DNA of 8,258 nt from Chloroflexota bacterium (GTDB lineage Bacteria > Chloroflexota > Dormibacteria > CF-121): positions 1-8,258 of the forward strand of contig VBEQ01000076.1 of the NCBI GenBank assembly GCA_005881235.1, read 5' to 3'. Both the position numbers and the translations under genes were made by a program. Shown here in pieces: positions 5,373 through 8,258 of the stretch (position 1 is its first letter; each line of letters starts with the position of its first letter). The notes beneath the pieces are model-generated. The model searched no databases. It was not told the origin of the DNA and was given only the letters and a program-made list of their open reading frames with translations.

Positions 5373-7696
5373 CGGATCCTTGCTTTTGCGCGCAGCGGTT
5401 TGCGGATCAGTTGCCCCGCCAGCAGCGGAAGGAGGATCGCCAACACGATGAGGGGACTGCCGTGCTCGGGCACGACGATCGAGGGCGTCGCGATCGAGGT
5501 TTGCTGATTACCGGCGTCGTAACGGAGGTCGAGGCCGCCGTTGTTCACCGCGACGACGGTGATCTGCCAGCAGAGATACGAGCTGGCCGGGAGGAGGACC
5601 GCCGGCAGGCTGGCGGAGGTCGACGAGCCCCCGCCGTTGACCAGCGAGGCCGTCCACGACGCGATCGGGACGACCACCGCACAGGTCGCGGTCGCGCTGT
5701 ACCCGAAGGTCAGGGCGGCGGTCACGGTGGCGTTCCCCTGTCCGGAGGTCCAGTAGGTGAACGTGTAGCTGCCCGCCGGGACGGTCTGCCCGGTATAGGC
5801 CACCGCGGTGGCCCAGGTCTGCGTCGCGCCCGGATTGCTCATCTGGAATTTCGCCGGCGTGCCGTTCGTCGGGCTGCTGTCCATGGTGTAGGTGCCGCCT
5901 GGATTGTGGAGGTAGTAGACATTGGCGGCGAGCACCGTTGGCGCGGTTGCCGCGCCAATGCCGAGGATCGTCAGGACGAGGATGGGGGCCGCGATGCAGA
6001 CGAGGCGAAACGCGCGGCTCGCGCGACGACCGCCCGCGTTTGGTGTGGTCGGCCGCGGACGGAGCCACCGGTTCAGACTCCTCCGCTGCGGCAGATGTTC
6101 GACGCGATTGGTGATGCGGCCCGTCTTTGGCGTGCGGAACCAGCCACCCTCGCGCCGTTCGAACAGGCCCTTGACCGACGCCCACGCCTGAAAGGGCACG
6201 AGCAGGAACGATAAGGCGACCGCACCCAGGACGCCCTGGTAATCGCGGCGCGGGGAGCCCTCGAGCAGCAGACCGCCCAGGTTCATGAGGGGCAGCGCGA
6301 ACAGGTTGGAGAAGAGAAGCGACCACCCCAGGAGCGCGGTCCACTCGGGAATTTGGACGCGCAGGACAACCTCGGAGACGAGCCAGGCAGCCGAACCCAG
6401 CATGAACAGCGCGGACTGCAGGTAGTAGAGGCCGTAATAGATGAATTCGGCTTTTTCCAGCAGGCTCAATCGAGGCGACCGGAGGATAGTGAGGAACCAT
6501 TTGTTGACGTTGTAGCTGTGACCCTCGGCCCAGCGCATCCGCTGGCGGGCGAGTCGCCCAAAGGTCGCGACACACTCGGCGGGTGTCTCCGCATACGGCG
6601 TGTAGACGACCTTGTAGCCCTTCGCGTAAAGGCGAAGAGTGAGCTCCCAGTCTTCCGTGAGACTGCGGCCCCAACCCAGTTCCCTCAAGAGACCCGCCCT
6701 GATCATGTAGGCGGTGCCCGCGATCATCTTCATCGAGCCCAGGACCTGCTGGAAGGGACGCTCGATCATATAGCTGCCGGCGTACTCGGTGCGTACCGCG
6801 GCCGTCAGCCAGCTTTCGTTCTTGTTCAGGACGTGCCATTGATAGCTTTGCACGGCACCGACTTCGTGGAGGGGGCGAGGCCGAGGATTTCCCTGGCTGT
6901 AGAAGTGGTAGAGCAGATCCCGCAGGACATCCGGGAAGGGCACGGCGTCCGCATCGAAGATGGCGACGAATTCTGTTCGCGGGTCCATATTGCGCAGCGC
7001 ATAACTCAGCGCGCCGCCTTTGAATCCATCCCTCGTGTCGCGGTGGATGATCGTGAAGCGATCGACCTGCTTCCAGGGTTCGAGGATCTCCATCGATCCG
7101 TCCGTGGAGTCGTCGACGAGGATGACCTCGTAGTTGGAGTAGTTCAGCTTGGAGCAGGCCTCGAGCAAGCGACCCACGACACCCTTTTCGTTGTAGGTCG
7201 CGATGTGAATCGAGACAAACGGCTCGTATCCGAGCGGCAGCCACCTGGTGCGATTGCCGTCCGAATGCGCTTTGGCGGACCAGCCACGACGGGCAATCCG
7301 TGCCAGGTCGCTGAGGCCCTGTTTCTTTCCGGGCCCACTCCCATTCCGGCCAGGACCGAAGAAGCCGAGAAGGAGCATCGTCGCGGTGGCCAGGTAGTAC
7401 TTGAGGGAGTAGGCGAAGAAGAATGCGCCCATGCCAAGGGCGACCAGCGCCAGCTCGAGGCCCAGCCAGCTGAGCAGGCTCGCGTTGCCCGCGGTGGCCA
7501 GCGCGATGCCGGCTGAGGTTCCGCGGACGATGGCAAAGATGGGGAGCGCCGCGACCAGAATGGTGATGAAGACGAGCAGGCCGATCAGCCCGCTCCAGAG
7601 CCGCTCGCCGAGCGGCCGAGAGCTCAGGCTCGGGCGGGAGCTGATTGCGTCGGAATCGGGCCGTGAGTGACGGGAAGCGAGCCCCACGGCGCCCAC
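5369..7696 (-). CDS. Membrane GT2 glycosyltransferase fused to an exported domain with exosortase-type C-terminal signal
   Basis: The 775-residue product is modular. Hydrophobic helices occupy about 33-57 and 74-113. A cytoplasmic GT2 domain spans about 158-395, with SIHIATYNE, VDDSTDG (194-200), FDADAVP (248-253; the DxD), the acceptor-site TED (347-349) and QRMRW (385-389). These are the D, DxD, TED, Q-x-x-RW motifs of processive synthases related to cellulose and hyaluronan synthases. Three more helices lie at about 418-445, 452-476 and 486-510, then a basic linker. Residues 557-592 resemble a signal peptide. A Gly/Ser/Thr-rich, probably beta-sandwich domain (592-740) has Cys672 and Cys709. 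The tail is VPEHG (742-746), a hydrophobic helix, and a basic end. The start is GTG 7696; the frame is closed by a stop just upstream, no ATG is available and no Shine-Dalgarno is clear, so the start is uncertain by a few codons. The polymer made is unknown. Confidence 0.85.
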   Translation of the reverse strand: MGAVGLASRHSRPDSDAISSRPSLSSRPLGERLWSGLIGLLVFITILVAALPIFAIVRGTSAGIALATAGNASLLSWLGLELALVALGMGAFFFAYSLKYYLATATMLLLGFFGPGRNGSGPGKKQGLSDLARIARRGWSAKAHSDGNRTRWLPLGYEPFVSIHIATYNEKGVVGRLLEACSKLNYSNYEVILVDDSTDGSMEILEPWKQVDRFTIIHRDTRDGFKGGALSYALRNMDPRTEFVAIFDADAVPFPDVLRDLLYHFYSQGNPRPRPLHEVGAVQSYQWHVLNKNESWLTAAVRTEYAGSYMIERPFQQVLGSMKMIAGTAYMIRAGLLRELGWGRSLTEDWELTLRLYAKGYKVVYTPYAETPAECVATFGRLARQRMRWAEGHSYNVNKWFLTILRSPRLSLLEKAEFIYYGLYYLQSALFMLGSAAWLVSEVVLRVQIPEWTALLGWSLLFSNLFALPLMNLGGLLLEGSPRRDYQGVLGAVALSFLLVPFQAWASVKGLFERREGGWFRTPKTGRITNRVEHLPQRRSLNRWLRPRPTTPNAGGRRASRAFRLVCIAAPILVLTILGIGAATAPTVLAANVYYLHNPGGTYTMDSSPTNGTPAKFQMSNPGATQTWATAVAYTGQTVPAGSYTFTYWTSGQGNATVTAALTFGYSATATCAVVVPIASWTASLVNGGGSSTSASLPAVLLPASSYLCWQITVVAVNNGGLDLRYDAGNQQTSIATPSIVVPEHGSPLIVLAILLPLLAGQLIRKPLRAKARIR
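5372..5473 (-). other. C-terminal exosortase-type sorting signal (VPEHG + helix + basic tail)
   Basis: This encodes residues 742-775 of the glycosyltransferase fusion: the motif VPEHG, about 18 hydrophobic residues from SPLIVLAILLPLLAG, then a basic end (RKPLRAKARIR). This three-part layout defines PEP-CTERM and related signals. VPEHG departs from plain PEP and looks closer to the PEFG-type signals known in some archaea. The exosortase gene begins within the last codons. The signal is seen directly; processing is inferred. Confidence 0.75.
5921..6028 (-). other. Internal signal-peptide-like segment at the fusion junction
   Basis: This encodes residues 557-592 of the fusion. A basic stretch (RRASRAFR) precedes about 20 hydrophobic residues (LVCIAAPILVLTILGIG), then APTVLA-AN, which fits a signal peptidase type I site with Val at -3 and Ala at -1. 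It has the shape of an N-terminal signal peptide placed in mid-protein. I found no in-frame ATG, GTG or TTG between about residues 521 and 587, so a separate second start is unlikely. Confidence 0.6.
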
Positions 7697-7735
7697 GCTA
7701 TGGCGCCCGAATTACGGCGTGGCTAGCGCCCGTCC

Positions 7736-7764
7736 AAAAATTGCAACCGCTCTGCTACAGGCGG
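7736..7764 (-). terminator. Possible weak intrinsic terminator after the alpha/beta hydrolase
   Basis: On the minus strand CCGC-CTG (7764-7758), loop TAG, then CAG-A-GCGG (7754-7747) form a 7-pair stem with one bulged A. TTGCAA and TTTTT (7740-7736) follow. It sits 48 bases after the hydrolase stop and before the glycosyltransferase start, where a terminator would be expected. The stem is short and the T-run is displaced by several bases. The rest of the gap (7697-7812) shows no convincing promoter: TTGGAC at 7737-7732 with GTAATT 16 bases on is the best candidate, and it is poor. Confidence 0.35.
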
Positions 7765-7812
7765 CCGACGGGCTTCCGCGACCGCGCTCGGGACCGTTCA
7801 TCCCTTGCGGCG

Positions 7813-8258
7813 TCAAGCAGCGAAGAATTCCGCCAGGACCGGCGCGAGCGCCTCAGGGTGAACGTCGTGCGCCTGACCCTCCAGCGTCCGCAGCCTGGCG
7901 CGTGGGATCGTGGTGCTGAGCGTCTTCGCCGTCTCGAGCATGAATGGGGCACCGCTGCCACCAGTCATCACCAGCGTGGGCACCTGAACGCGAGCAGCCC
8001 GTTCCCTAGGAATCGAGCCGTGGTTGCCCATGATGGCGGTATGGTCATAGGCAAGCGTCGGGGCAAGGGCCTCCATTCCGCCCCAGAAGGGCGCATGCCG
8101 CATCCCTTCAATCTGGGCGGCGGGCATTCCGACGTATGCCATGAACAGAGCAACCGCGTCACCTCGGCGATTAGACGCCAGGGCTTCGGTCAGGTTCTTG
8201 ATGTACGTTCCCCAGGCCTTCTGAGCCTCCGGATCGTCGTTGTATGGGACTTCGTACA
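7813..8258 (-). CDS. Alpha/beta hydrolase, C-terminal half (5' end beyond the window)
   Basis: The frame is open to the right edge, and 147 complete codons are visible. The sequence matches the C-terminal half of actinobacterial-type alpha/beta hydrolases: YEVPYNDDPEA, the cap-region helix RRGDAVALFMAYVGMPAAQIEGMR, EALAPTLAYDHTAIMG, the strand VPTLVMTGG, and the terminal RTLEGQAHDVHPEALAPVLAEFF. The His of GQAHDV (visible residue 130) is the likely catalytic histidine. The nucleophile elbow (GxSxG) and oxyanion residues lie off the window and cannot be checked. Family proteins are usually about 260 residues, so roughly 110 are missing. No Asp follows the VPTLVMTGG strand in the classical place; the catalytic acid may be earlier (for example in LAYDH). 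Substrate unknown. It is separated from the glycosyltransferase gene by 116 bases and is probably a separate unit. Confidence 0.82.
   Translation of the reverse strand, partial: YEVPYNDDPEAQKAWGTYIKNLTEALASNRRGDAVALFMAYVGMPAAQIEGMRHAPFWGGMEALAPTLAYDHTAIMGNHGSIPRERAARVQVPTLVMTGGSGAPFMLETAKTLSTTIPRARLRTLEGQAHDVHPEALAPVLAEFFAA

Noticed and set aside
5508..7244. 578-codon frame on the minus strand in another reading frame
   Set aside because: It lies wholly within the glycosyltransferase gene and is extremely Arg/Gly/Pro-rich; it is a frame shadow and not a second gene.
6353..7516. 387-codon open frame on the plus strand
   Set aside because: It is antisense to the GT2 domain, which contains all catalytic motifs. 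The translation shows no motif and has mirror-frame composition.

Overview
This is a GC-rich bacterial window packed with short, tightly spaced genes. Apart from the partial gene at the left edge, every gene lies on the minus strand. GTG and TTG starts, 4-base stop/start overlaps, and the family mix (a DUF664 DinB protein, an ArsR/VOC/AHSA1 cassette, a YcaQ-like winged-helix protein, a VioB-type ferritin-like protein) suggest a soil-type Chloroflexota, Dormibacterota or Actinomycetota genome. I cannot settle the phylum from sequence alone. No RNA gene, insertion sequence, CRISPR array or gap over 300 bases is visible.

Left part (1-1057, plus strand): the C-terminal part of a ferritin-like protein of the VioB/iminophenylpyruvate dimer synthase type. 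It runs convergently into the minus-strand genes with only 4 bases between the stops.

Middle part (1062-4747, minus strand; transcription right to left): a YcaQ-like DNA glycosylase. After a 46-base gap with operator-like repeats comes a small-molecule-binding and regulatory cassette of ArsR repressor, PhnB-type VOC protein and AHSA1/SRPBCC protein. After a 71-base gap with a strong hairpin come a four-helix membrane protein and a DUF664 DinB protein, which overlap by 4 bases.

Right part (4791-7696, minus strand): the most interesting locus. A 775-residue protein joins a membrane-embedded, processive-type GT2 glycosyltransferase to an internal signal-peptide-like helix, a predicted exported beta-rich domain, and a C-terminal tail built like an exosortase sorting signal (VPEHG, hydrophobic helix, basic end). 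Its stop codon overlaps the start of a small exosortase/archaeosortase with a visible Cys-Arg-His triad. The pair looks like a self-contained enzyme-plus-sortase module in which the glycosyltransferase itself carries the tail to be processed. This is a variation on known exosortase/glycosyltransferase pairings such as the XrtG systems.

Right edge (7813-8258, minus strand): the C-terminal half of an alpha/beta hydrolase, followed by a possible weak terminator before the glycosyltransferase gene.
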